This document shows positions 35,028-45,099 of a stretch of DNA of 64,000 bases, piece after piece (the stretch's first letter is position 1; the number at the start of each line of letters is the position of its first letter). Made by a program: the position numbers and the translations under genes. The notes beneath the pieces were generated by a model that ran no database searches, was not told where the DNA came from, and was given only the letters and a program-made list of their open reading frames with translations. The stretch comes from Mucilaginibacter celer (GTDB lineage: Bacteria > Bacteroidota > Bacteroidia > Sphingobacteriales > Sphingobacteriaceae), in NCBI RefSeq assembly GCF_003576455.2, contig NZ_CP032869.1, positions 4,154,001 through 4,218,000 of the forward strand, given 5' to 3'.

Positions 35028-36350
35028 TTAGTTTTTAAGTTTTATTTTTTTCCAGATGTACTCACCAACAGCCCTGCCTTGAACCGCACCCTGGTCTACA
35101 CTGTTTTTAAAGTGGATACCTCCATAAAACCTACTTATAGACGTTTCATCAGATGCTTTTAAAAAGGAATCAAAGTGGCGCTGCATACCGATGTAACGCA
35201 AATCACTGGTATCCTGGTAGGCAAAGTTATCACCAAACAAATGAGTTAACATTACCGCAGATGCCGCGCTGATATCGCTGTGACCACTGGGGTATTCTGG
35301 GAAGGGCGGCGTTTGTAACATCGGCAACCAATCATGATCAATTTTATCATTGATAATGGTTACCGGCCTAATGTAATTTGTTTCATATTTTACCTGCCAG
35401 CCGCAAATAAAGGCATCAAACAGAGCAATGGATGTAAGGGCGTAGGCTTGCGCTGTTTTTAACGCATCAGCATGTGTCTGTTTACAGGCAATGGCCGTAA
35501 TGCCAATCCAGTGCCCGCCAGGGGTAATTTTTTTATTGGCAAACATCATGTGTCCTTTGTGCTCAATTACAAAAGGGTTGTCATCCCAAAACCTGGCAAT
35601 GGCTCTTTGTTCGGGTGTGATGTTTTTGCTCAGGTTGTAAACCTCAAGGGTTTGCCTGAAATACTCACTGTTTTTATCCTCGCTAAAGGCGGGAGGCGGA
35701 GGAAGCGGAAACATGGTTGAGGTATCTACCGCAAAAGTATGCATCGTTCCCCAGCAAAACTCAACGCCATCCAGGTAATCAGGAGGGGTTGGGTGCCAGT
35801 TTCCGGGATTATCATTACCTAAAAATCTCGGCTTACCGCGCGTTTGCGGATAATTATCAACCGATGCCCTTTTTAATACATACTTGCCAATCTTCTCGCC
35901 AAAAGCCATCGAGCGGGCATAGGTCGAATCGTCAAGATTGCTTTTGTACATGGCGTACATCTTAGCTTCGTATTTTTTTAACGAATCGATAGAGAAAGTA
36001 ACCTTATGCGCCACGGTAAAAAATGCAGAGGTAGCCGCCAGGGTATAGTTATATTTCAATCCTTTTTCGGGTACCGGCGGTTTACCGAATGCTTTGAGCT
36101 GCGCAGTTATCGAGTTGTATTCGGGATGCTCATAACGTAGCGCCTCGTAAGCAGCCAATGTGGTATAGCCGTAAATACGACTGGCAACCGGCGGTGTAAA
36201 CACGTCATAAATAATAACCTGCGTAAGCTGATCAACATTATTGTGTATCACATCGGCATCCTTAAGCAGGGGGATCTTTTTTGATTTTTCACCACAGCTC
36301 AATAAAACAGCAAACCCCGCAAGGGCTATAAATATCTTAAAGCATCTCAT
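35028..36350 (-). CDS. vanadium-dependent haloperoxidase/PAP2-type lipoprotein
   Basis: 440 aa from ATG 36350, giving lipobox VLLSC with Cys19; a longer start would spoil the signal. The vanadate/phosphate pocket is complete: Lys321 and Arg328 (KYETNYIRP, 7 apart), Ser355-Gly-His357 (PSGH), and Arg407 with His413 (RFYGGIH, 6 apart), the spacings of fungal vanadium chloroperoxidase. The family either oxidises halides with hydrogen peroxide or acts as an acid phosphatase; sequence alone does not decide. It starts 10 bp after the VCBS/ASPIC gene stop, in the SusCD gene run. Confidence 0.9.
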   Translation of the reverse strand: MRCFKIFIALAGFAVLLSCGEKSKKIPLLKDADVIHNNVDQLTQVIIYDVFTPPVASRIYGYTTLAAYEALRYEHPEYNSITAQLKAFGKPPVPEKGLKYNYTLAATSAFFTVAHKVTFSIDSLKKYEAKMYAMYKSNLDDSTYARSMAFGEKIGKYVLKRASVDNYPQTRGKPRFLGNDNPGNWHPTPPDYLDGVEFCWGTMHTFAVDTSTMFPLPPPPAFSEDKNSEYFRQTLEVYNLSKNITPEQRAIARFWDDNPFVIEHKGHMMFANKKITPGGHWIGITAIACKQTHADALKTAQAYALTSIALFDAFICGWQVKYETNYIRPVTIINDKIDHDWLPMLQTPPFPEYPSGHSDISAASAVMLTHLFGDNFAYQDTSDLRYIGMQRHFDSFLKASDETSISRFYGGIHFKNSVDQGAVQGRAVGEYIWKKIKLKN

Positions 36351-36360
36351 TTGTAATAGT

Positions 36361-39300
36361 TTAATTAATTGGAACGGCTCGTTGATGACCATAGCTATCG
36401 GTTACGGTTACCGATGCCATATTACTTTCAATATTAAAAAATCTGCCCGATTGCGACAAGAACGAATTACCATTATAAAATTCCAGTTTAGCGGTTTTTC
36501 CGTTTTTATATTTTATGGTAGCAAATACATCAAAAGGCTGTAAACTAACCGTTTTTATTGGTCGTTTAAGCTCAAATAGTTTCATTGCCGCCTTGTTTTG
36601 AGTAGCTGCCAGCAGGTAATTACCCTTAGCCCCCCTTAACTTAACCAAAGCCTTGCCATCGCCGGGGATATAAATGCCGCTTTGCATAATGGTTTGTGGT
36701 TTAAAGCCGCCTTTGCCATCGCCTTTAAGCAACAAACCGTTAAAGGCATCATATCGGCCGGTCGAAACCTCGGTGCCGTAGTCGTTACCGTTAAGTGCCA
36801 CATCCAGGTTGCCGTCGCCGTCAAAATCGTCAACGGTTATGCCGCACAGTTCAGACATCTGGGCTTCAACCGGCAGCGGCAAAGCTGTAAACTTGCCACC
36901 ACCATCATTACGCAAATAAACCGATTGCAGGTAGTTTACCTTTAGCCTGATTGCTCCCTCACGCATTTTAGGCGTTATCACCGAATCCATGGTTGCCACT
37001 GCAAACGAGCGGTAATTTTGGAATTTAATACGCATACTAATCATCTGTTTAACAACATCATCCCTGCCATACGCCGGAAACTCCTGCATCTTACCTTCCT
37101 GATCTTTTAAAAACACTGATGGGAATGCATCATAGCTGCCGTTGTTATCAAAATCTTTAGCAGTAATGTATATCGGGTACTGATCTGATGCTTTATAAAA
37201 AGTATTAAGCCCGGTGTTGCCTACTATGTAGTCGGTGTCGCCATCGTGATCAAAATCGCCGGCGGCAATGGTGTTCCACCAGCCCAGTTTATTTTCAACT
37301 CCGGTAGCGGCGGTTATATTTTTAAATGTGCCATGATTATTTTTAAGGAAAGTGATAGGCATCCACTCGCCGGTAAGGATCAGATCGGGCCAGCCGTCGT
37401 TATCAAAATCAGTAAAAGTGGCGTCGCAAACCAGGCCGATGTTATTCAGCTCTTTTGCTGCCGATGCGGAAACGTCGGTAAACTTAATTACCCCGTTTTT
37501 ACTGTCGTTACGCAAAATGAAACTTGATACAGGCTTAGGATAATTCCATGGATCAACCCGGCCGGATATAAACAGGTCCATTTTACCATCGCGGTTAATA
37601 TCTGCTGCTTTCACGCACAATTTGCTGGTAAGGTTTTTAGGTAAAGCATCCGGCTGTAGTTTAAAATTGCCCTTACCATCGTTTACGTATAACCTGTCCT
37701 GGTAATTGGCTGATCCCGGTTCGCTTTCATTGCCGCCACTGGCTACATATAAATCGAGGTCGCCATCGCCATCGGCATCAAAAAGCAGCATGCCTTCATC
37801 CTTAACCTGTACCGGCGACATCATATGGGCCATATCGTTGGCATTTGAAGCCTGTATTATTTTAGGCTGAGATACCAGGTCGCGCTGAATAAATTTACCG
37901 TTGGCCTGCTGTAACAGCAACTGCGCCGGATATTTGGTTGTACCGCCAACCACCATATCGTCAAAACCGTTACCGTCAACATCGCCAACTGCAACCGCCG
38001 GGGTGTATTCCGATAGTTTGTGCGGAATCATTTTCTGAACGTTAAAGTCGATATAGTCCTGTTCCTGGTGTTTATAGGTAATACCTGCCGATTGTGTTAC
38101 ATCTTTAAACAGCGTGGTATTATCTATGGCCGGGTGATTATTGTTATAATCAAGTTTTGCATCGGCAATTTTAACCTGCAGGGTTTGATTGGTTTTAACA
38201 TTAGCAAGTACCTGCTTTTTACCATTGTTCCATTTAATCACCACCGAATCGACTTTGCTGATATTGCCCAGGCCAAAATGCGCTATGCCCTGAATGGTTG
38301 ACAGGTAGCCCCGGTATGGCGTATTTTCATAATACTGATGTTTGCCATGATCGTAATAAATATCGGCAAAAGCGCCAAGACCGTTTATATTTTTCGGGCC
38401 GCCGTGAAATTGTATATGTAAATAATTATTACCGTTGATATCTGTTTTACGGGCTGTATTTTTATAAATGAAAGCCTCATCGTTAATATTATTGATCACC
38501 ATATCCATAGCGCCGTCATTATCCAGATCAGCATAGGCGCAGCCATTTGAAAACGACGGAACACCCAGTCCCCAGCTTTTGGTTACATCTTCAAACTGCA
38601 AACCATTGGTGTTTTTAAAAGCGTAGTTCGGGATCTTAACAATCGGGATCTGCTCCAGCACCTGTTGGGTTGATGCAACAGAAAAAGCCATTTGCCTGAA
38701 GGTAATAAAATCATGATCGGTTACATCGCGCGGATAACCATTGGTTATGATGATATCGCGATAGCCATCGTTATCAAAATCGGTTATCATCGGGCCCCAG
38801 CTCCAGTCGGTTTGGCCAACACCGCTTAAAAAGGCCACATCGCTGAATGACGGATCACCTATCGAGTCGTTCCCGCCAAGGCGCGGTCCGTTATTAATTT
38901 GTAAAGTGTTGCGGGTATATTGATACTGGTATTTATAGCGGTCAAAATTCTGGAAGATCTGGTAGTTATTTGGCGGCATGAACATCTTTTTGCGATAATT
39001 ATCTTCCGGGTTCATGTCTACCTCAAAAACATCGGCAAGACCATCATTGTTCACATCCTCAATATCCTGCCCCATCGAGCTGAAAGCGGTGTGTTTAAAA
39101 TACTCCTGCACCTTATCGGTAAAGGTGCCGTTGCCGTTGTTAATGTATAAAATGTTATCGGTTAAAAAGTCGTTAGTTACATAAATGTCTTTCCAGCCAT
39201 CGCGGTTAATATCCACAATGGTGGCGGCGTGGCCATATCCTTCGGTACCTATGCCTGCCTGTTTGGATACATTGGTATAAACCGGGTGGTTTAGTTTTGC

Positions 39301-39972
39301 ATCCCAATCGCAACGGTAAAGCTGCCCGGTACTACGGTGGCTGCCATTGGTAATTATCGGTCTGAAAGTGCTCTGGTTATCGCCTGCTACCGCTTCATTA
39401 ACGGTGAGGTACATATCCAGGTCGCCATCGTTATCATAATCAAAAAACGAGGCCATGGTTGAGTGGAGTTTTACATTGAGGCCGTACTCCTTAGCCATTT
39501 CTTTAAAGCGGGGTACCCCGTCTTTCCCAATCCCCTGGTTTACGTACAGCAAATTGGTACGCTTAACCGAATCATCAAGTAAAGTATAGCATACATAAAG
39601 GTCCATCAGGCCGTCGTTATTAATATCAACAACAGCCACGCCCCTGCCCCATCCGCCGCTACCGCGTACGCCTGCCGCATCGGTTACGTCATCAAACTTC
39701 ATATCGCCTTTATTAAGGTAAAGTTTGTTTGATGTGGTATTGGCAACAAAGTATATATCCTGCAACCCATCGTTATTAAAATCGCCTATGCCCACGCCGC
39801 CACCGTTATAAAGATTAAGCTTGGTAAGCGGATTAATGCTATCGTTTTCAACAATGGTATTTTTAAAAGTAATGCCCGAATGCGACGACGGAACCTGTTC
39901 AAACAGTGTATTTTTTTTACAGGAAGTAACAGCACATACCAACAGCAATACAAAGGGGATAATATACTTCAT
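36361..39972 (-). CDS. large VCBS/FG-GAP repeat lipoprotein with ASPIC/UnbV domain (CRTAC1-like)
   Basis: 1203 aa from ATG 39972; lipobox AVTSC with Cys18. Two FG-GAP propeller regions with many Asx-rich calcium repeats (DFNNDGLQD, DINNDGLMD, DYDNDGDLD, DINRDGWKD and later DADGDGDLD, DFDGDGNLD) surround an ASPIC/UnbV domain in the middle (AHFGLGNISKVDSVVIKWNNGKKQVL). Such proteins are common partners of SusC/SusD pairs and are probably outer-surface binding proteins. It lies 77 bp downstream of susD and 10 bp upstream of the haloperoxidase gene. Ligand unknown. Confidence 0.92.
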   Translation of the reverse strand: MKYIIPFVLLLVCAVTSCKKNTLFEQVPSSHSGITFKNTIVENDSINPLTKLNLYNGGGVGIGDFNNDGLQDIYFVANTTSNKLYLNKGDMKFDDVTDAAGVRGSGGWGRGVAVVDINNDGLMDLYVCYTLLDDSVKRTNLLYVNQGIGKDGVPRFKEMAKEYGLNVKLHSTMASFFDYDNDGDLDMYLTVNEAVAGDNQSTFRPIITNGSHRSTGQLYRCDWDAKLNHPVYTNVSKQAGIGTEGYGHAATIVDINRDGWKDIYVTNDFLTDNILYINNGNGTFTDKVQEYFKHTAFSSMGQDIEDVNNDGLADVFEVDMNPEDNYRKKMFMPPNNYQIFQNFDRYKYQYQYTRNTLQINNGPRLGGNDSIGDPSFSDVAFLSGVGQTDWSWGPMITDFDNDGYRDIIITNGYPRDVTDHDFITFRQMAFSVASTQQVLEQIPIVKIPNYAFKNTNGLQFEDVTKSWGLGVPSFSNGCAYADLDNDGAMDMVINNINDEAFIYKNTARKTDINGNNYLHIQFHGGPKNINGLGAFADIYYDHGKHQYYENTPYRGYLSTIQGIAHFGLGNISKVDSVVIKWNNGKKQVLANVKTNQTLQVKIADAKLDYNNNHPAIDNTTLFKDVTQSAGITYKHQEQDYIDFNVQKMIPHKLSEYTPAVAVGDVDGNGFDDMVVGGTTKYPAQLLLQQANGKFIQRDLVSQPKIIQASNANDMAHMMSPVQVKDEGMLLFDADGDGDLDLYVASGGNESEPGSANYQDRLYVNDGKGNFKLQPDALPKNLTSKLCVKAADINRDGKMDLFISGRVDPWNYPKPVSSFILRNDSKNGVIKFTDVSASAAKELNNIGLVCDATFTDFDNDGWPDLILTGEWMPITFLKNNHGTFKNITAATGVENKLGWWNTIAAGDFDHDGDTDYIVGNTGLNTFYKASDQYPIYITAKDFDNNGSYDAFPSVFLKDQEGKMQEFPAYGRDDVVKQMISMRIKFQNYRSFAVATMDSVITPKMREGAIRLKVNYLQSVYLRNDGGGKFTALPLPVEAQMSELCGITVDDFDGDGNLDVALNGNDYGTEVSTGRYDAFNGLLLKGDGKGGFKPQTIMQSGIYIPGDGKALVKLRGAKGNYLLAATQNKAAMKLFELKRPIKTVSLQPFDVFATIKYKNGKTAKLEFYNGNSFLSQSGRFFNIESNMASVTVTDSYGHQRAVPIN

Positions 39973-40049
39973 TATGGATATCAGGCTATAAAAAAAGGTG
40001 GAGATAAATATCTCCACCTAAAGTTAGAATATTTAAAATCAAGCGTTAA

Positions 40050-41822
40050 TTAATAACCAGGATTTTGTTTAAGTTTTGAAGCACCGGTTGAACCTGAAAG
40101 GTCAATTTCGCTTTGAGGAATTGCGTAGTACTCGTTTTTACCTTTGGTAAAGTGAGCGCCGTTAAGCTGTGAGTTAACATTCACGTCGTAAGCAAAGAAT
40201 GCATTGATCTCATCAGCCATGCTGCCTGTACCCTGATCCCAACGTTGTAAGTCGAAGAAACGCTGACCTTCCATAGCTAATTCCAATTTACGCTCGAAAT
40301 GGATAGCCATACGGGCGTAGTTTTTATCGGCAAATGCACCGGCTGGGTAAGGTTTAACTAAATAATTATCAGCTGCGTCGGTTTTAACAGTATACTCAGA
40401 TTTTGACGGATCATAAGCCGAACCTTTGTAAACCCACCAGCTTTGATTGGCAGCGCGGTTACGCACCATGTTTACATAAGTTAAAGCTTTGTCAACACTA
40501 CCTACTTCAACTTCTGCTTCAGCAGCCATTAACAGTACATCGCTCCAACGCATTAAGTTGATGTTGTTCGAGGTAACCTCGTTAGCTGCCCAGTAGTTTT
40601 CGGTACTTGAGTTGGTGCCTTTTTCGGCAGATGAATAAACGTTTTTACGTGGGTTGAAAACACCATCTGTAGGGTCACGGATCCAGCTTGCAGGAGGATT
40701 ACCCCAGTCAAGGTAAGGGATGTTAGGACGGCCCATGGTGATATCGATACGTGGATCTAAAGTACCTGTGTAAGGATCTGTTTTACCACTCACTTTTTTA
40801 CCTGTATTGAAGGTAGTGAATAATGGCAAACCAGTAACAGCGTCTGTTTTAAATGAGTTACCTAACGATTGTGATGGGTTAAACCAACCGCAGCATGCAC
40901 CAGGGCCGCTGTTGTAAGGGAAGTTCAGCTCATCGCCGGTATTACCGTTGTTACCACCAGAGTTATCATTAACCGAAGATTGAGCAGCAAATACAGATTC
41001 AACGCTGTTTTTCTGGCCAGCCTGTGGGCTAAAGTTTTTCTGCATATTATCATTAAGCGCAAAATGATCGCCGCTTGGTTTGGTACCGTTAGGTATCAGG
41101 TTATCATACAAAGCTTTAGCTTCGGCAAATTTGTGCTGAAACATTTTTGCTTTTGCCAGATAAGCCATAGCAATCCATTTGTTGGCACGGCCTTTTTGCG
41201 TTTGCAACGCAGGGATATTATCAATACCTGCCTGCAAATCAGCTTCAATGTTTGGCCAGATGTCTTTGTCATTTGGCTGGTTTGCATCGGCTTGTGTTTC
41301 GTCTACGTAAGGTACCATGTTGTACAGCTTCTTCAACTCGAAGTAGTAGTATCCCCTTAAAAACCTCGCTTCGCCAGTAATCCTTTTAACATCATCAGCC
41401 GAGATATCTTTAGCTAAAGGTAAGGTACGCAAAACGTCGTTAGCACGGCTTACTCCGTTGAACAATAGCTTGTATTTATCTCTGATGTATGGATTTGATG
41501 TTGAATAAGTAAAATTACCTACCGGCAAAGCATCGTTACCACCATCTGACGGCTCAGAACCTTTATAAGCATCACCGGCAGCAACACTACCAAATAACCA
41601 GTTTGAACCGGCCGCGTTGATACCGCCACCGTTACCGCCCACACCGTCAAGTAATGAGTATGTACCAATCAATAAACTCTCAACACCTGTTTTGTTGGCC
41701 ACAATATTCGGACTTAAGCTTTGAAGTATTGGCCGGTTAAGCATATCCTTACGACATGCGTACACCAGGCACACCAATAGTAATACTATTGGCATGATCA
41801 GTTTCATTTGAATTTTTTTCAT
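40050..41822 (-). CDS. SusD/RagB-family outer membrane nutrient-binding lipoprotein
   Basis: 590 aa; lipobox LVYAC with Cys23. TPR-like helical SusD fold: RGYYYFELKKLYNMVPYVDE near the N-terminal third, and the C-terminal RRAF-like block KLELAMEGQRFFDLQRWDQG ending in YYAIPQSEIDLS. It forms the lid over its SusC partner and captures ligand at the cell surface. It is 28 bp downstream of susC, a standard pair. Ligand not evident; neighbouring GH3 and GH2 genes suggest a glycan or glycoside. Confidence 0.95.
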   Translation of the reverse strand: MKKIQMKLIMPIVLLLVCLVYACRKDMLNRPILQSLSPNIVANKTGVESLLIGTYSLLDGVGGNGGGINAAGSNWLFGSVAAGDAYKGSEPSDGGNDALPVGNFTYSTSNPYIRDKYKLLFNGVSRANDVLRTLPLAKDISADDVKRITGEARFLRGYYYFELKKLYNMVPYVDETQADANQPNDKDIWPNIEADLQAGIDNIPALQTQKGRANKWIAMAYLAKAKMFQHKFAEAKALYDNLIPNGTKPSGDHFALNDNMQKNFSPQAGQKNSVESVFAAQSSVNDNSGGNNGNTGDELNFPYNSGPGACCGWFNPSQSLGNSFKTDAVTGLPLFTTFNTGKKVSGKTDPYTGTLDPRIDITMGRPNIPYLDWGNPPASWIRDPTDGVFNPRKNVYSSAEKGTNSSTENYWAANEVTSNNINLMRWSDVLLMAAEAEVEVGSVDKALTYVNMVRNRAANQSWWVYKGSAYDPSKSEYTVKTDAADNYLVKPYPAGAFADKNYARMAIHFERKLELAMEGQRFFDLQRWDQGTGSMADEINAFFAYDVNVNSQLNGAHFTKGKNEYYAIPQSEIDLSGSTGASKLKQNPGY

Positions 41823-41850
41823 AACTTTTATATTAAAAATTTCTCAATGT

Positions 41851-44800
41851 TTAGAAAGATGCATTAACACCAATGTTGTATATCTTCTGTCCGGCAGGGT
41901 AGTTACCAAAGTCGATACCGAAGCTGGTATTATCACTCAGGTTTGAAGGCTGAAGTTCAGGATCCAGACCAGAGTATTTGGTAATTGTAAATAAGTTGTT
42001 AGCTAACACGTAAAACCTTATCCTTTTAATACCTAAAGCTTTGATTTTAGCATTTGGTACGGTATAACCCAACATCAATGATTTTAACCTTACATAGTTA
42101 CCACTTTCAACGTACCATGAGTTTGGCTCGCCTGTGTTATCAGCGTTAGCTGTACGGGTTAATACCGGGATAGTAGCTTTGCTGTTATCAGCACCTGGTT
42201 TCCAAACTTTAGGGCCTAAGATGTCTGCACTTACGTTACCTGTAAATACCTGAGGGAAATAAGTCCAGTATTTAATATAGTTAAAGATTTTGCCACCGAA
42301 CGAACCGTATAGGAAGGCGTTCAAATCAAAGTTTTTGTAAGTAACATTCAAAGTAAAACCGCCTGTAAATTTAGGGTTCGGGTTACCAATGAAAGTTTTG
42401 TCATCAGCACTGATCTTTCCGTCACCATTAACATCGGCATATTTAAATAAACCCGGACGTGCATTACCATCGGTCGGAGAAGCAGCTATATCAGCAGCAT
42501 CCCGGTACAAGCCGATAACTTTATAACCATAAAACTCACCAACCGGCTGGCCAGGTTGCAACCTCACAAAGTTTTGCAGACGGGTTGAACCTGAGCTGTT
42601 ACGATCCTGGTATTTGGCACCGTTTAAATTTGTTACGTTGTTTGAATAGTGGCTCACGTTTAAGCTCACGTCATATTTCCAGTCGCTACCGGCGTTACCG
42701 TGGTAACCTGTAATAATCTCGAAACCTTTGTTTTTGATGTTACCACCATTAACGTACGGCAAGTTTTGAACAGCGCTTGGTGCCGTTGCAATACCCGGAG
42801 CTGTTGAACCAAATAATAAACCTGTTACAGATTTTTCGAAATACTCGAATGTGAAATCAAATTTGTTGTTGAACAAGGTAGCATCAAAACCAATATTTTT
42901 GATCTTATCAGTTTCCCATGTAGTAGCCAAGTTACCTATTTGAACACGGTATAAACCTGTTACGGTTGAATTACCTGTACCGGTAATATCATAGTTGGCG
43001 TTACCGTTTGATTGTGCATATAAGTCGTAAGCATTGCTTAAACGGGTCTCAACACCTGCAAGCGAACCAAGACTACCGTAGCTACCACGGATTTTCATAT
43101 CATTAAGCCAGCTCACATCTTTCAGGAAAGCCTCTTTCGAAATTCTCCAACCGGCGGTTACTGACGGGAAAGTACCCCATTGGTGACCAGGAGCGAAATA
43201 TGACGAACCATCACGACGGATAGTAGCGCCTAAAATATACTTTTCATCAAACTGGTAATCTAATTTAGCAAAGTATGATAGCAGACCTGCATCAAACAAC
43301 TGATCAACGCCGTTACTTGGTGGGTTGGCACCGTTAGCTACCGTTACATAGTTAGGATCGAAAGAGATGTTGTAGTTACCACCGCCTGCACGGATACCGC
43401 GACGGTAGGTAGTAATTGCTTCCGAGCCACCTAAAAACGCTATTTTATGTTTACCAAATGTTTGGTTGTAGTTTAAAGTGTTGGTCCAGGTATACTGACT
43501 GTTATAACCAGCAACTTCGGTAAAACCATTGGTTGAAGTATTACCTTCCGAGTTTTCGTAAGCCGGTTTATTAAAGAAGTAATAGTAATAGTTATCTACA
43601 GTACCACCAAACTGCGTACGGATAGTGAAATGTTTCAGGAAGTCAACTTCGGCAAAAACGTTACCGGTAATATCCCAGTTATTGTTGCGGTTGTCTTTTG
43701 AACGTTCCTGAACTGCAACAGGGTTACTTGAGTTACCTAAGCTACCCGAGCGGGTACCGGCAAAATTACCTTTAATATCATAAACAGGAATAACCGGTGG
43801 TTCGCGATAGATATATGATATCGCGTTACCTTCGTTTTGGTTATTGCTTACGTTAGGGTTACGCTTGTAAAAAATATAAGCATTTTCACCTACGCGGATG
43901 TGCGGACCTACGGCAAAGTTGGTGTTGATCCTGGCTGCATACCTTTTAAAGTAGGTATCAATTAAAGTACCTTGTTGATTAAGGTAACTGATTGACATTA
44001 AATAGGTAGATTTTTCGCTACCACCGCTTGCTGTAATATTATGGCTTTGTATTGGAGCTGGCTTGAACACTTCGTGAAACCAGTCGGTACCTTGTTTATT
44101 GGCGCGGGTAATCTGGTTATCCGTTACAAAGGGGTTTAACAGGTAAGTTGAGGGATTGGTTTTAGGATCACCTTCTTTAGCACCTGCAGGAGTGATATAA
44201 TCAGGGATAGTCCAGGTACCGGTTTTTCCGGGGTCATACTGAACGTTGCCATCAGCCAATGGACTTGTACCGTCAGCTTTGGGGCTGTTTTTGTACGATT
44301 CGTAAATAGCCTGCACATAAGTTTTACTGTCGGCAAGTTTAAAACCATCTTTTAAAGGCCTTTGTGTACCATAGTAAGCATCGTAGCTAATAGTTGCGGC
44401 ACCACTTTTACCTTTTTTAGTAGTTACCAATACAACACCGTTTGAACCACGAACACCGAATATAGATGCCTGGCCGTCTTTCAAAACCTGGATACTTTCG
44501 ATATCGTTAGGGTTTACGTCATTTAGCGAACCCTGAACACCATCGATCACAACCAGCGGAGCAGTACTGAAAATAGAGCCCACACCACGTACGTTTACAG
44601 TGGTATTAGCACCGGGGTTACCCGAGTTTACCACTGTAACACCTGCAGCAGTACCTTGCAGTAAGCTTGCTGTATTTGATGCCGGAACTGTTTTCATGTT
44701 GGCCACGTTAACCACCGATACCGAACCGGTGATATCTTTTTTACGCTGAGCGGTGTAACCTGTTACCACAACCTCGTTCAGCGTGCTGCTGCCCGATTGC

Positions 44801-45099
44801 AGTGTAATACGAAGGTTAACATCAGTACCTACTTTAACCTCGGTACTTTGATAACCAATGTACGATACCACGAGGGTATTGCCAGGGCTAAGGGTTAAGG
44901 TGAATTCACCGTTAACGTCAGTTACAGTACCTGTACTTGTACCTTTGACGCGTACGGATGCGCCAACCACCGGAAGCTTATCGTCTGAGCCGATAACCTT
45001 TCCTTTGTACTTTGTTTGGGCTGTAACTACCAATGAAGACACCAGGCAGCATAGCAGCAAACCCAGGAATCTTCCTTTTAGGAGTAAACTTTTAAACAT
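41851..45099 (-). CDS. SusC/RagA-family TonB-dependent outer membrane transporter
   Basis: 1082 aa with signal peptide ending VVTAQ. A carboxypeptidase-regulatory-like domain (about 29-105; GKVIGSDDKLPVVGASVRVKGTSTGTVTDVNGEF) is followed by a TonB-box region (LNEVVVTGYTAQRKKDITGSVSVV), the plug (VDGVQGSLNDVNPNDIESIQVLKDGQASIFGVRGSNGVVLVTTKKGK) and the 22-strand barrel ending in Phe. It imports ligand across the outer membrane using TonB energy, capped by SusD. First gene of a roughly 13-kb leftward run. An operator-like dyad lies about 360 bp upstream. Confidence 0.96.
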   Translation of the reverse strand: MFKSLLLKGRFLGLLLCCLVSSLVVTAQTKYKGKVIGSDDKLPVVGASVRVKGTSTGTVTDVNGEFTLTLSPGNTLVVSYIGYQSTEVKVGTDVNLRITLQSGSSTLNEVVVTGYTAQRKKDITGSVSVVNVANMKTVPASNTASLLQGTAAGVTVVNSGNPGANTTVNVRGVGSIFSTAPLVVIDGVQGSLNDVNPNDIESIQVLKDGQASIFGVRGSNGVVLVTTKKGKSGAATISYDAYYGTQRPLKDGFKLADSKTYVQAIYESYKNSPKADGTSPLADGNVQYDPGKTGTWTIPDYITPAGAKEGDPKTNPSTYLLNPFVTDNQITRANKQGTDWFHEVFKPAPIQSHNITASGGSEKSTYLMSISYLNQQGTLIDTYFKRYAARINTNFAVGPHIRVGENAYIFYKRNPNVSNNQNEGNAISYIYREPPVIPVYDIKGNFAGTRSGSLGNSSNPVAVQERSKDNRNNNWDITGNVFAEVDFLKHFTIRTQFGGTVDNYYYYFFNKPAYENSEGNTSTNGFTEVAGYNSQYTWTNTLNYNQTFGKHKIAFLGGSEAITTYRRGIRAGGGNYNISFDPNYVTVANGANPPSNGVDQLFDAGLLSYFAKLDYQFDEKYILGATIRRDGSSYFAPGHQWGTFPSVTAGWRISKEAFLKDVSWLNDMKIRGSYGSLGSLAGVETRLSNAYDLYAQSNGNANYDITGTGNSTVTGLYRVQIGNLATTWETDKIKNIGFDATLFNNKFDFTFEYFEKSVTGLLFGSTAPGIATAPSAVQNLPYVNGGNIKNKGFEIITGYHGNAGSDWKYDVSLNVSHYSNNVTNLNGAKYQDRNSSGSTRLQNFVRLQPGQPVGEFYGYKVIGLYRDAADIAASPTDGNARPGLFKYADVNGDGKISADDKTFIGNPNPKFTGGFTLNVTYKNFDLNAFLYGSFGGKIFNYIKYWTYFPQVFTGNVSADILGPKVWKPGADNSKATIPVLTRTANADNTGEPNSWYVESGNYVRLKSLMLGYTVPNAKIKALGIKRIRFYVLANNLFTITKYSGLDPELQPSNLSDNTSFGIDFGNYPAGQKIYNIGVNASF

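Noticed and set aside
36361..45099. Several open frames of 60-126 aa on the plus strand within the VCBS, susD and susC genes.
   Set aside because: They lie fully inside firmly identified genes on the opposite strand and show no domains.
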